A DNA stretch of 64,000 nt from Synechococcus sp. PROS-7-1. GTDB taxonomy: Bacteria; Cyanobacteriota; Cyanobacteriia; PCC-6307; Cyanobiaceae. How positions within the stretch are numbered: the first letter of the stretch is position 1; every line of letters starts with the position of its first letter. A model generated the notes under the pieces. The model made no database searches and was not told the DNA's origin. It worked only from the letters and a program-made list of their open reading frames with translations. Below, in pieces: positions 1-8,548 of the stretch. Location of the stretch: the NCBI RefSeq assembly GCF_014279795.1, contig NZ_CP047945.1:2500572-2564571 (forward strand), written 5' to 3'. The position numbers and the translations under genes are program-made.

Positions 1-298
1 GCTCCAAGACTGAATCCGCCTGCACCCGCAATAACGGCTCCGGCGCCGCAATCACCACCACCTCCCAACTCCGGGATTGATCGAACAAGCGATCACCGGG
101 CTGAAGGGCGCCCTCCCGCGGCAACTGAAGCAAAAGAGAACGTCCACAATGGCTACGGCGGCGACCACGGAGCACCGTGCGATCTTCGGCCGTGAGCGGC
201 AATTGCAGGCGGCGGTCGGGCGGAAGATCTCCAACGGCCTCACCCACTTGGCGATGCTCCAACACGATCGGTTTGTGATCGCTCGCGTTGTCACTCAT
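1..298 (-). CDS. ureE: urease accessory protein UreE (partial, C-terminus beyond the window)
   Basis: UreE is the nickel metallochaperone that delivers Ni to the urease apoenzyme complex. The visible 99 residues begin MSDNASDHKPIVLEHR and contain the UreE N-terminal features: a stretch of LPPDRRLQLPLTAEDR followed by RGRRRSHCGRSLLLQLPREG and LQPGDRLF. The ATG at 298 is the first good start; the protein runs off base 1, so the His-rich nickel-binding tail cannot be seen. It is divergent from ureD, the arrangement usual for marine Synechococcus, where ureF and ureG normally follow ureE. Identification rests on residue pattern plus the adjoining ureDABC. Confidence 0.85.
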   Translation of the reverse strand, partial: MSDNASDHKPIVLEHRQVGEAVGDLPPDRRLQLPLTAEDRTVLRGRRRSHCGRSLLLQLPREGALQPGDRLFDQSRSWEVVVIAAPEPLLRVQADSVLE

Positions 299-362
299 CG
301 CGTTGTCGTCCAAGGCTTCTCCGCGTTCACCCTGAGCCTGCCCAGCCGTCTGCGTTGATTTG

Positions 363-376
363 GTGTTGATTGCTAC
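363..376 (+). promoter_or_regulatory. possible NtcA-like site upstream of ureD (one mismatch)
   Basis: GTG-N8-TAC lies in the ureE/ureD divergent gap, one base from the NtcA consensus GTA-N8-TAC. I see no TAnnnT -10 element about 22 bases downstream, so the match may be chance. It would fall inside ureD if that gene started at the TTG at 360. Confidence 0.2.
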
Positions 377-410
377 AGGTCATCGCAGCTCAAGCGCCGA
401 GCGTGGGGGA

Positions 411-1370
411 ATGCAACGCCTCGATCCCTGGCATGGCCGCTGCGAGCTGCGGTTTGAACACCGGCAGACCGAACGCGGCGACGCAGGCACAGTTCACCAA
501 GGGGGCTGCAGCGCCCCGTTCAAGCTTCTGCGGGCTGAACAGGGCAAAGACGGCCGCTGTGAGCTGCCAATCCTGCATACAGCTGGAGGACTGGTGGGTG
601 GCGACCAACTCAGCATTGCCCTGGACCTGAAAACAAACAGTCGCGGCCTGATCACCAGCGTCGCCGCGCAGAAGGTCTACGGGTCCATCGGTCGCAGCCG
701 CCTCTACCCCGAAGGCCAATGGGCCCGTCAACAGGTGCACTGCAAACTGGCGAAGAGCAGCGATCTGGAATGGCTACCCCAGGAGCTGGTGCTTTATGCG
801 AATGCCCTCTATGAGCAGCATCTGACGGTGCAACTACCAGCTGACGCCTCCTTTCTCAGTGCAGAAATCGTGCGGCTGGGCCGCACCGCCGCTGGAGAAA
901 CCCTGCAGCAGGGTCGCTGGCGCTCAGCCCTGAGCATCTGCCGACGCAGTGATAAACCTCATCAAGCCGATCGCTGGGAAATCGTGGACCGGTTGGACTT
1001 GGGGGGCGACGCCCTCAACGACCAGCACGGACTGAACAAACAGCCAGTGTTCGGATCGCTGGTGTGGGCTGCACCGATGCCCTTGAGCGGCGATGCTCTG
1101 ACGCAACTGCTGGAGCTGGTCCGCAGCGATCGCGCAGGCCTTGAAGGCACGCTGCGCTGCAGCAGCTTGGATCAGGGCCTGGTGGCCCGTTATGCCGGTC
1201 CGTCCAGCCGCGATGCCCGCTTCTGGTTCAGCCGCATCTGGGCTCGCACCCGCGCCCTGCGCGCCTTGAGCAGTCCACAGATCCCAAGGGTCTGGCCTTT
1301 GCAGGAACAGCCTTTGCCGACGTCATCGTTCATAGCGAACACTGCTTGGCCCGCGGTAGGGACACACTGA
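411..1370 (+). CDS. ureD: urease accessory protein UreD
   Basis: UreD is the scaffold that binds apo-urease and, with UreF and UreG, guides nickel insertion and lysine carbamylation. The protein of about 319 residues starts MQRLDPWHGRCELRFEHR and has family features: CSAPFKLLRAE, the hallmark LHTAGGLVGGDQL, and AAQKVYGS a little further on. Length fits UreD. I chose the ATG at 411 because WHGRCELRF is where the family homology begins; TTG 360 is in frame but would add residues with no visible conservation. It is the first gene of the ureDABC series. Confidence 0.92.
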   Translation: MQRLDPWHGRCELRFEHRQTERGDAGTVHQGGCSAPFKLLRAEQGKDGRCELPILHTAGGLVGGDQLSIALDLKTNSRGLITSVAAQKVYGSIGRSRLYPEGQWARQQVHCKLAKSSDLEWLPQELVLYANALYEQHLTVQLPADASFLSAEIVRLGRTAAGETLQQGRWRSALSICRRSDKPHQADRWEIVDRLDLGGDALNDQHGLNKQPVFGSLVWAAPMPLSGDALTQLLELVRSDRAGLEGTLRCSSLDQGLVARYAGPSSRDARFWFSRIWARTRALRALSSPQIPRVWPLQEQPLPTSSFIANTAWPAVGTH

Positions 1371-1388
1371 GAACGACCGAGCCAGTCC

Positions 1389-1691
1389 ATGCATCTCAGT
1401 CCCCAGGAAAAAGACAAGCTCCTGATTGTTACCGCGGCATTACTGGCCGAACGGCGACTCAAGCGTGGCCTCAGGCTCAACCACCCCGAAGCGGTGGCTT
1501 GGCTGAGCTTCCTTGTGCTGGAGGGTGCCCGCGACGGAAAGAACGTTGCAGAGCTGATGCAGGAGGGCACGACCTGGCTGAGCCGCGAGCAAGTCATGGA
1601 CGGCATTCCCGAACTGGTTCACGAGGTGCAGATCGAAGCGGTGTTTCCCGATGGCACCAAGCTCGTGACCCTGCACGACCCAATTCGCTGA
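1389..1691 (+). CDS. ureA: urease gamma subunit
   Basis: Smallest structural subunit of the cytoplasmic nickel urease that hydrolyses urea to ammonia and carbamate. The 100 residues start [20 protein letters not shown] and carry [17 protein letters not shown] and the end motif [20 protein letters not shown], all diagnostic for UreA. Length is exactly that of bacterial gamma subunits. It sits 18 bases after ureD and 22 bases before ureB, consistent with one transcript. Confidence 0.97.
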   Translation: MHLSPQEKDKLLIVTAALLAERRLKRGLRLNHPEAVAWLSFLVLEGARDGKNVAELMQEGTTWLSREQVMDGIPELVHEVQIEAVFPDGTKLVTLHDPIR

Positions 1692-1713
1692 CCCACCACC
1701 CTGCATCCTTGCC

Positions 1714-2034
1714 ATGGCCCCGCTGATTCCCGGTGAACTGTTGCCCGAACCCGGCGACATCGAACTTAACGCTGGCCGCCCCGTCACCACGGTGAGCGTC
1801 TCCAATAGCGGCGACCGCCCCGTGCAAGTGGGGTCCCACTTCCACTTTGCAGAAGCCAACGCTGCCCTGCGGTTCGACCGCACCGCCGCGCGCGGTCAGC
1901 GGCTCGATATCCCCGCCGGCACCGCCATCCGCTTCGAACCCGGTGACAGCCGCGACGTGAACCTGATTCCCTTCGCCGGCAATCGTCGGGTGATCGGTTT
2001 CAACGGCCAGATCAACGGACCCCTCGACGCCTGA
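1714..2034 (+). CDS. ureB: urease beta subunit
   Basis: Beta subunit of urease, which packs against UreC. The 106 residues begin [19 protein letters not shown] and contain [19 protein letters not shown] and the C-terminal [14 protein letters not shown], both highly conserved in UreB. It ends three bases before the ureC start, so translation is probably coupled. Encoded separately from ureA, as in cyanobacteria and unlike species with fused gamma-beta chains. Confidence 0.97.
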   Translation: MAPLIPGELLPEPGDIELNAGRPVTTVSVSNSGDRPVQVGSHFHFAEANAALRFDRTAARGQRLDIPAGTAIRFEPGDSRDVNLIPFAGNRRVIGFNGQINGPLDA

Positions 2035-2037
2035 CCC

Positions 2038-3747
2038 ATGCCCTACCGCATCTCCCGCCAGGCCTACGCCGAGACCTACGGACCCACCACCGGCGACCGG
2101 GTTCGCCTGGCCGACACCGAGCTGATCCTCGAAGTCGAAAAGGATTACACCGTCTACGGCGATGAGGTGAAGTTCGGCGGCGGCAAGGTGATCCGCGATG
2201 GCATGGGCCAGTCCCAGACCCCTCGAGCCGAGGGCGCCGTCGACACGGTGATCACCAATGCCCTGATCCTCGACTGGTGGGGCATCGTCAAAGCCGATGT
2301 GGGCCTGAAAGACGGCCGGATCGTGGGCATCGGCAAAGCCGGCAACCCCGACACCCAGGAAGGGGTGACGATCGTGGTGGGTCCAGGCACCGAAGCCATC
2401 GCCGGGGAAGGTCACATCCTCACGGCCGGTGGCATCGACACCCACATCCACTTCATCTGCCCCCAGCAGATCGAAACGGCCCTGGCCAGTGGCGTCACCA
2501 CCCTGATGGGAGGCGGCACCGGACCAGCCACCGGCACCAACGCCACCACCTGCACCCCCGGCGCCTTCCACATCGGTCGGATGCTCCAGGCCGCTGAAGG
2601 CCTGCCGGTGAATCTGGGCTTCTTTGGCAAGGGCAATGCCAGCACCCCGGAAGCCCTGGAAGAACAGGTGCGCGCAGGAGCCTGCGGCCTAAAGCTGCAT
2701 GAAGACTGGGGCACCACGCCGGCCACGATCGATGCCTGCCTGTCGGTGGCTGACCGCATGGATGTGCAGGTGTGCATCCACACCGACACCCTCAACGAAG
2801 CCGGCTTCGTGGAAGACACGATCGCCGCCATCAAGGGACGCACCATCCACACCTTCCACACCGAAGGTGCCGGTGGGGGTCACGCCCCGGACATCATCAA
2901 GATCTGCGGCGAAGCCAACGTGCTGCCGAGCAGCACCAACCCCACCCGGCCATACACCCGCAACACGCTCGAGGAACACCTCGACATGCTGATGGTGTGC
3001 CACCACCTGGATCCCAAAATCCCGGAAGACGTGGCCTTCGCCGAATCACGGATCCGACGCGAAACGATCGCCGCCGAAGACATCCTGCACGACCTGGGCG
3101 CCTTCTCGATCATCGCCAGCGACTCCCAGGCCATGGGCCGCGTGGGCGAGGTGATCACCCGCACCTTTCAGACCGCCCACAAAATGAAGGTGCAACGCGG
3201 TGCATTGCCGGAAGACTCCGCTCGCAACGACAACCATCGCCTCAAGCGCTACATCGCCAAGGTGACGATCAACCCGGCGTTGGCCCACGGCATCAGCACG
3301 GAGGTGGGCTCGATCGAAACCGGCAAGCTCGCCGATCTCGTGCTGTGGAAGCCAGGCTTCTTCGGCATTCGCCCGGAACTGGTGGTGAAGGGCGGTTCGA
3401 TCGTCTGGGCCCAGATGGGCGATGCCAACGCCTCAATTCCCACCCCCAGCCCCGTCCACGGCCGGCCAATGTTCGGAGCGTTCGGTAAGGCCCTGGCCCC
3501 CAGCTGCCTCACCTTTGTAAGCGAAGCAGCCATGGACGCCGACATCCAGAGCCAACTGGGGCTAGAGCGGACCTGCATGGCGGTGAAGGACACCCGCAGC
3601 GTGGGCAAAAGCGCCCTCAAGCTGAATGCAGCGCTGCCCAAGGTGAGCGTGGACCCGCAGACCTATGAGGTGTTCGCCGACGGTGAACTGCTCACCTGCG
3701 AACCCGCCGAGGTGCTGCCCCTCGCCCAGCGTTACCTGCTGCTTTGA
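2038..3747 (+). CDS. ureC: urease alpha (catalytic) subunit
   Basis: Catalytic subunit with the dinuclear nickel centre. The 569-residue length is standard. Visible active-site elements: the Ni-ligand pair in [11 protein letters not shown], the carbamylated lysine in [11 protein letters not shown], further histidines in [11 protein letters not shown] and [14 protein letters not shown], the mobile-flap Cys-His in MLMVCHHLD, and the Asp of [14 protein letters not shown]. All key residues are present, so the enzyme should be active. No urea ABC transporter (urtABCDE) follows within the window. Confidence 0.98.
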   Translation: MPYRISRQAYAETYGPTTGDRVRLADTELILEVEKDYTVYGDEVKFGGGKVIRDGMGQSQTPRAEGAVDTVITNALILDWWGIVKADVGLKDGRIVGIGKAGNPDTQEGVTIVVGPGTEAIAGEGHILTAGGIDTHIHFICPQQIETALASGVTTLMGGGTGPATGTNATTCTPGAFHIGRMLQAAEGLPVNLGFFGKGNASTPEALEEQVRAGACGLKLHEDWGTTPATIDACLSVADRMDVQVCIHTDTLNEAGFVEDTIAAIKGRTIHTFHTEGAGGGHAPDIIKICGEANVLPSSTNPTRPYTRNTLEEHLDMLMVCHHLDPKIPEDVAFAESRIRRETIAAEDILHDLGAFSIIASDSQAMGRVGEVITRTFQTAHKMKVQRGALPEDSARNDNHRLKRYIAKVTINPALAHGISTEVGSIETGKLADLVLWKPGFFGIRPELVVKGGSIVWAQMGDANASIPTPSPVHGRPMFGAFGKALAPSCLTFVSEAAMDADIQSQLGLERTCMAVKDTRSVGKSALKLNAALPKVSVDPQTYEVFADGELLTCEPAEVLPLAQRYLLL

Positions 3748-4228
3748 GCTCCACCCTGCTGGTCATCCAGCACGTTGACCACGAAGGGCCTGAAATGGCC
3801 AACACTTTTTTCACATCGCCCGGCAACTGTCAACAACGGTCGCTGAAACTCATTCCAATTGAAAAGGAACCATCAACAACTGAAGCTATGAATTTGCATC
3901 AATACAAATGGCCGGGAACACAGGCTTAGGCGCAAACACATCTTGCAATTTTAGCCATAAGCGTCCCTTTCTCTTCATGCGAGGCGCAGTACAAGCCAGA
4001 CCATGGGACGTTGAACTAAGTTTGCTTCGGATAACAATTATGATCCCCACTGAATGATCGCTATCGCCCCTAAGCTGGTCCACAGGAGCAGCAAACAGCC
4101 ACGAAATACAGTTCATCTTACTGATTGCAAGATTGACCTCACCCGTCAAGTGATTTGCAACTCGGTAACAAATAAAACAACTTGGCGATTAAATCTAGGG
4201 CGTAATGGAAAGATGTTGCACACACAAC
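3748..4228. other. gene-poor stretch after ureC
   Basis: About 480 bases with visibly lower GC than the flanks. Just after ureC, bases 3757-3772 form a 6-bp hairpin with a TCAT loop but no following T-run, so it is at best a weak terminator. A 44-codon frame at 3795-3929 shows no recognisable residue pattern and I do not call it. I see no RNA gene or repeat. It could be a decayed gene remnant or the promoter region of the small gene at 4229. Confidence 0.5.
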
Positions 4229-4450
4229 ATGGATCTGATCGCACAAACACTGGAGTCAAACTTCGTTCAACTCCAGCCTGCCAGCATCCATGGCGTTTTC
4301 TGGCTTCAGTGCCATTTCCCAAAAAAAGAGTGGGACATCTTGATTGCTGGCCAAGCTGCCTTCGCAACCGAATGCATGCATCAGCTTGCACACGATGCGA
4401 GAGTTGCTGGAGTCACTCTGGAATGGACCACATCCATTCATTCACGCTGA
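4229..4450 (+). CDS. small conserved-looking hypothetical protein
   Basis: 73 residues starting MDLIAQTLESNFVQLQP. The sequence is unlike random translation: a short amphipathic N-terminal helix, a hydrophobic core around IHGVFWLQCHFPKKEWDILI, then a helix-forming tail. I associate this organisation with small uncharacterised picocyanobacterial proteins, from memory only. The ATG at 4229 is preferred over one at 4205, because the eight extra residues look non-conserved. No signal peptide or membrane segment. It ends 8 bases before the convergent DUF1028 gene. No function can be given. Confidence 0.55.
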   Translation: MDLIAQTLESNFVQLQPASIHGVFWLQCHFPKKEWDILIAGQAAFATECMHQLAHDARVAGVTLEWTTSIHSR

Positions 4451-4458
4451 GTGCCTGA

Positions 4459-5133
4459 TTAAGCAACCAGACGATTTAGTTGCGGCAAATCGGCAAACGA
4501 ATCCCGCCATTGCTGGGCCCAGAGTTCCTGGCTCCGCTCATACACATTCATCAGTTCGATAACTGCTGAATCACGAAAATCAACCCTTAGATCCAACAGT
4601 GGGAATGCTGCTTCTCCACTGATTTGCAGTGCTGCTGAAGTCGAAAATGGGGAGCGGCCGTCCCCTCCAGCAGCTTCACCTGCCATCAGGGCCGTCATCA
4701 GGCGGCGGCCCAGCTTCCAACATGGATCGCTCGCCAGAAAAGCCTGTTCCATGGCAATGAGAACCGCCTCACCCACGAGATAGTTGCCAGCCACGGAGAG
4801 GTTCATTTGGTGGCGATGACCTGCCCAAGGTTCACAGCTGTCCCCTGTCCAGCAAGCGGTACGACCTTGCGCATCGATCAGATGGAACTGGCGGCGTACG
4901 CGGAGTGGGTCTTCAGCGAGCAGGCTGGCCAGCACCACATCCGCGTCAGCACTCTGTTCGAGCCGTTCCAGGCCGCAGATCCCTAGATAGGGATTGGTGT
5001 GGGCTTGTGTCGCAACAGCGCCCACTCCAGAGCGGATATGGGGAACCGTGGAGCCCACTGCGAGATGACAAGTGGCAACGGCAACTCCGAAACGACCATT
5101 GCTGGGATCACGGGCAACGATCGAGAACGTCAT
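4459..5133 (-). CDS. DUF1028 family protein (putative Ntn-hydrolase-like)
   Basis: 224 residues, a full-length DUF1028 domain (COG3342): MTFSIVARDPSNGRFGVAVA at the N-terminus, then GVGAVATQAHTNPYLG, AQGRTACWTGDSCEPWAGH and MNLSVAGNYLVGEAV. DUF1028 proteins have no established biochemical role; the fold is grouped with N-terminal-nucleophile hydrolases. Here Thr2 would become N-terminal after Met removal, as required for such catalysis, but that is inference. It overlaps the 3' end of the M20 hydrolase by 4 bases, so the two are probably translated together, and it closes the minus-strand cluster that begins with the symporter. Confidence 0.85.
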   Translation of the reverse strand: MTFSIVARDPSNGRFGVAVATCHLAVGSTVPHIRSGVGAVATQAHTNPYLGICGLERLEQSADADVVLASLLAEDPLRVRRQFHLIDAQGRTACWTGDSCEPWAGHRHQMNLSVAGNYLVGEAVLIAMEQAFLASDPCWKLGRRLMTALMAGEAAGGDGRSPFSTSAALQISGEAAFPLLDLRVDFRDSAVIELMNVYERSQELWAQQWRDSFADLPQLNRLVA

Positions 5134-6419
5134 GAGAGCACACGATCCAATCGTTCAAGGGTGTGCAAAAGAACGACGGTTCCTGCAAGACACTGACTAT
5201 CACTGGTGAATTCAGCTGCTGAATGGCTCAAACCTTCGCGGCTGGGCACAAAGATCATTCCCATGGGCCAACGCCGCCCAATCTCTTGGGCGTCATGGCT
5301 GGCACGGCTCGGAAGCCGACTCAGGCTCAACCCCAAATCTTCAGCCACTGATTCAATCGTGGCCATCACCAGCGCGTCAGCGGGAGTGGGCGCCACCTGA
5401 AACTGCGGCTCCAACTGGATTGCACAGCCGGTTTGCAAGCCAATGGATTCAAGCGCGTCCTGCAAGCAGGACACCAATTGGTCCAGAACAGCGGGATCCA
5501 GATCACGAATGTCCACCGTCATCGACACGGAGCCTGGAACAACGTTGGCGGCATTGGGCCAAACCTCCAGACGTCCCACCGTCGCCACAGGATCACCGGG
5601 ATGACACCGCGCCATCTCTTCCACCGCCAGCACAATCCGGGAGGCAGCGGCGAGGGCGTCCTGACGGAGTCCCATCGGCGTTGTGCCGGCATGGTTGGCC
5701 TGACCCTTCACATGAATGCTGAAACGTCTCTGCCCGACGATGCCCTCAACAATGCCAATGGCATCGCGCCGCTGCTCGAGTACAGCACCTTGCTCAACAT
5801 GCAGTTCAAGAAAGGCTGCAACAGCTAAATCAGATCGCGCCGCCGAGGGCAGGGATGGCCAGTGACCACCGATTCGCTCCAGGTTGATGTCAATCGGATC
5901 CCCATTGCTGGTGGCGTAAGCCGATGGGTCCATCGATGCCGTGCCAGCCATGCCCTTACAGCCGACCATCGTTGACTCTTCATCAGCGAAAGCCACGACC
6001 TCGAGGGGGTGTCGTAGACGCTGCCCCGCATCGCTCAGGGCACGGACGCATTCCAGGCCCGCCAAGACGCCAAGGACACCATCAAAACGACCACCTGTTG
6101 GGACGGTATCCAAGTGCGACCCCGTCATCAGCACCGGCAACGAGGGGTCTTGCCCCTCGAGCCGGCCAATCAAATTGCCAGCGGCATCCACACGCACCTG
6201 CATTCCGGCCTCTTGCATCCAGCACGCGAGTTGGTCCCGACCTTGCACGTCGGCAGCACTAAAGCCGCGGCGGCAAATGCTCCCATCGGCTTGAAGGCCA
6301 ATGGCCGCCATGGACTCGAGCGAATCGATCAATCTGTCGCGCCGAGGCTGAACACCTAACCGCTCCCGATCGGCTCCAGCTGGAGCGATTTGTGAGCGAT
6401 GGATCAACAGCTCGGGCAA
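5130..6419 (-). CDS. M20 family Zn-dependent hydrolase (N-carbamoyl-L-amino-acid hydrolase / allantoate amidohydrolase type)
   Basis: 429 residues of the hydantoinase/carbamoylase family, dimetal amidases that split N-carbamoyl amino acids or allantoate, releasing CO2 and ammonia. Metal and catalytic motifs are in order: GSHLDTVPTGGRFDGVLG, FADEESTMVGCKGMAG, LELHVEQG, the lid-domain QANHAGTTPMGLRQDA, and SREGLSHSAAEF near the C-terminus. No ATG is available before residue 37; TTG 6419 is the best start because the family homology (RLIDSLESMAAIG) begins upstream of that ATG. Substrate cannot be read from sequence. It overlaps the DUF1028 gene and follows asnB by 95 bases. Confidence 0.88.
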   Translation of the reverse strand: MPELLIHRSQIAPAGADRERLGVQPRRDRLIDSLESMAAIGLQADGSICRRGFSAADVQGRDQLACWMQEAGMQVRVDAAGNLIGRLEGQDPSLPVLMTGSHLDTVPTGGRFDGVLGVLAGLECVRALSDAGQRLRHPLEVVAFADEESTMVGCKGMAGTASMDPSAYATSNGDPIDINLERIGGHWPSLPSAARSDLAVAAFLELHVEQGAVLEQRRDAIGIVEGIVGQRRFSIHVKGQANHAGTTPMGLRQDALAAASRIVLAVEEMARCHPGDPVATVGRLEVWPNAANVVPGSVSMTVDIRDLDPAVLDQLVSCLQDALESIGLQTGCAIQLEPQFQVAPTPADALVMATIESVAEDLGLSLSRLPSRASHDAQEIGRRWPMGMIFVPSREGLSHSAAEFTSDSQCLAGTVVLLHTLERLDRVLS

Positions 6420-6514
6420 GGATCGTGACCTTCAGTTCAAACCAATCGCCACTTTCGCTTTGGAACCCAATTGAGCTTGTCGTCAATGCGACGTTTTAAC
6501 CCTCATCAAAGAAT

Positions 6515-8539
6515 TCAAACGGGCATCAATACCCGCCAACCGAGGTGATCAGCCTGCTCGCGAGCCTGCGCTGGCACATCGGCCGCCACAAACATCCGAT
6601 GCAGCATCTGAACACCCAAGAGGTGGTTGATCACAGCGTCCATCTGAACCCTCTCGGCGTCGGTGGTGGCGGGGTCGTCGTGGCGCGCAAACAAGGCACG
6701 TACCCCCTCTTTGCTCAACAACCCAGCCGCATCAATCGCTTCATCACTCAGGTAGTCATCGGCCAATTGCTTCATCTGCGCCCACTTCTCAGGCTCGGTG
6801 TGGGCCGGGGGCGCCATGAAGGCAAATTTCTCACGCTTGTAGAGCACCTCCGGCAGCAAGCCAGCCATCGCCTCCCGAAGCACGTATTTCTCGGTTTTGC
6901 CCTTGATCCGTAGCTCCGGAGGCACCTGCACCGCAGCGGCCGCGAGGTGGTGATCAAGGAAAGCCGGCCGAGCCTCCATGGAATTGGCCATGTCGACGCG
7001 ATCACCTCCCCAGGTGAGAATCTGGCCTTCCAACATTGTTTTGATCCAGACGTACTGAGCCTTGTCGAGGGCATGGCGGCCCTCGAGTTGCTGCGGATTC
7101 AACTGCTCAGCAATGGCCTTACCCGGCGAATACTCCGCTAACGCCTGGCGGTGCTCTTCAGCCAGCAGATCCGGCACAAGCGGCGCGCAGGCCAGCCAGG
7201 GCTGCAGACAACTGGGGGTGAAACCCACCACGGCATCAAGGTCGGGATCATCCACCTGATCAGCCGCCAACATCGCTCCCTGCACTAGGGAATTGTTGGT
7301 TTGAAGCAGAGATTCCCAGTCCTGGCGGTCGCTTTGCGGCAGATCATCCAAACCATGGAGGAACATGTCGCGCCGGAAGGCGGGGTAGCCACCGAACAGC
7401 TCATCTGACCCTTCCCCGGTCATCACGACCTTGTAATCGACGTTGTTGACGTGGCGACTCATCAGATATTTGGCCACAGCCAAGGTGTTGTAGATCGTGC
7501 GCTCGGTGTGCCAGAGCGTCTGTTCCATGTGGCCGTACAACTCACGACCCGACAGACGCATCACGTCCTGTTCGGCACCCGTGGCCTCTGCCATCTCGGC
7601 AGCAATGGGTGTTTCGTCGTAGCGCGCATCATCGAATCCGATCGTGAAGGCCTTGACGGGACCCTGACTCACCGCCGACGCCAGACCGAGGATCGAACAA
7701 CTGTCGATGCCGCCGGAGAGATAACAACCAACCGGCACATCCGCCACCATCCGCATCTCCACCGCTTCCAGCAGAGCAGCCCGCACATTGGCAATGTGAT
7801 CGGCCTCGGTGAGGGTGCTGTCCCGCTGATCCAAACGGGGAAAATCAACATCCCAATAGGTGGACTCCGACACCTCAAGCCGGTCACCCCTGCGTTGCAC
7901 CTTCAGCACATGCCCGGGCTGAACCTGGTGCACCCCGGCAAAGGCGGTCGTTCCCGGGACCATGGTCTGCATCAATTGATGAAAGAGACCCTCCGAGGTG
8001 AAGCGTCGCTCCACGGCCGGGTGAGCAAACAGCACCTTCAACTCGGAGCCGAACACCAATCCCTCCGGCGTCATCGTCCAGTACTGGGGCTTGATGCCGA
8101 AGCGATCCCTCACGAGATAAAGACAGTCATCCACCGCATCAAACAAAGCGAAGGCGAATTCCCCCCTCAGCAAGGGCAACGTGGACTCGAGACCTTGGCG
8201 TTGATAGAGACGCAGCAGGATCTCAGAATCACTCTTGGTGCAGAAACGCACCCCCTGTGCCGTGAGGTCAGCCCGAATGCGCTGAAAGTCGTAGAACTCA
8301 CCGTTGTGCGCCATCAGCACCTGACGGTCGTCGCTGAGGAACGGCTGCCTTGCCCGCGATTCGTTCAGATCAATGATCGACAACCGGGCATGGCAGAAGC
8401 CGACCCCGGCAGCGTCGATGCATTCCACACCGAAACCATCCGGTCCGCGATGGGACTGAATGGCCGCCATGTTGACCAACAACTGACGATCCAATGTCTG
8501 ACGACGGTCCGCCAGAAATACACCTCCGATTCCGCACAT
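6515..8539 (-). CDS. asnB: AsnB-like glutamine-dependent amidotransferase (asparagine synthase family)
   Basis: 674 residues, longer than E. coli AsnB (about 554). The N-terminal class II glutaminase starts MCGIGGVF, so Cys2 becomes the nucleophile after Met removal; SHRGPDGFG and HNGEFYDF follow. The synthetase domain has the PP-loop YLSGGIDSCSILG and TGEGSDELFGGYPAFRRDM. The enzyme uses ATP and glutamine to amidate a carboxylate. It may be ordinary asparagine synthetase, but position between an ATCase-like gene (9-base gap) and a carbamoylase suggests a dedicated acceptor, as for the AsnB-like enzyme of the N-acetylglutaminylglutamine amide osmolyte pathway. Family is certain; acceptor is not. 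Confidence 0.88.
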   Translation of the reverse strand: MCGIGGVFLADRRQTLDRQLLVNMAAIQSHRGPDGFGVECIDAAGVGFCHARLSIIDLNESRARQPFLSDDRQVLMAHNGEFYDFQRIRADLTAQGVRFCTKSDSEILLRLYQRQGLESTLPLLRGEFAFALFDAVDDCLYLVRDRFGIKPQYWTMTPEGLVFGSELKVLFAHPAVERRFTSEGLFHQLMQTMVPGTTAFAGVHQVQPGHVLKVQRRGDRLEVSESTYWDVDFPRLDQRDSTLTEADHIANVRAALLEAVEMRMVADVPVGCYLSGGIDSCSILGLASAVSQGPVKAFTIGFDDARYDETPIAAEMAEATGAEQDVMRLSGRELYGHMEQTLWHTERTIYNTLAVAKYLMSRHVNNVDYKVVMTGEGSDELFGGYPAFRRDMFLHGLDDLPQSDRQDWESLLQTNNSLVQGAMLAADQVDDPDLDAVVGFTPSCLQPWLACAPLVPDLLAEEHRQALAEYSPGKAIAEQLNPQQLEGRHALDKAQYVWIKTMLEGQILTWGGDRVDMANSMEARPAFLDHHLAAAAVQVPPELRIKGKTEKYVLREAMAGLLPEVLYKREKFAFMAPPAHTEPEKWAQMKQLADDYLSDEAIDAAGLLSKEGVRALFARHDDPATTDAERVQMDAVINHLLGVQMLHRMFVAADVPAQAREQADHLGWRVLMPV

Positions 8540-8548
8540 CAGTTCGCC

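Noticed and set aside
1594-2571. Minus-strand frame of 325 codons opposite ureABC
   Set aside because: Gly/Asp/Val-rich shadow without any motif; three urease subunits occupy the other strand.
3795-3929. 44-codon frame after ureC
   Set aside because: No hydrophobic core, motif or biased third positions; probably chance in an AT-richer gap.
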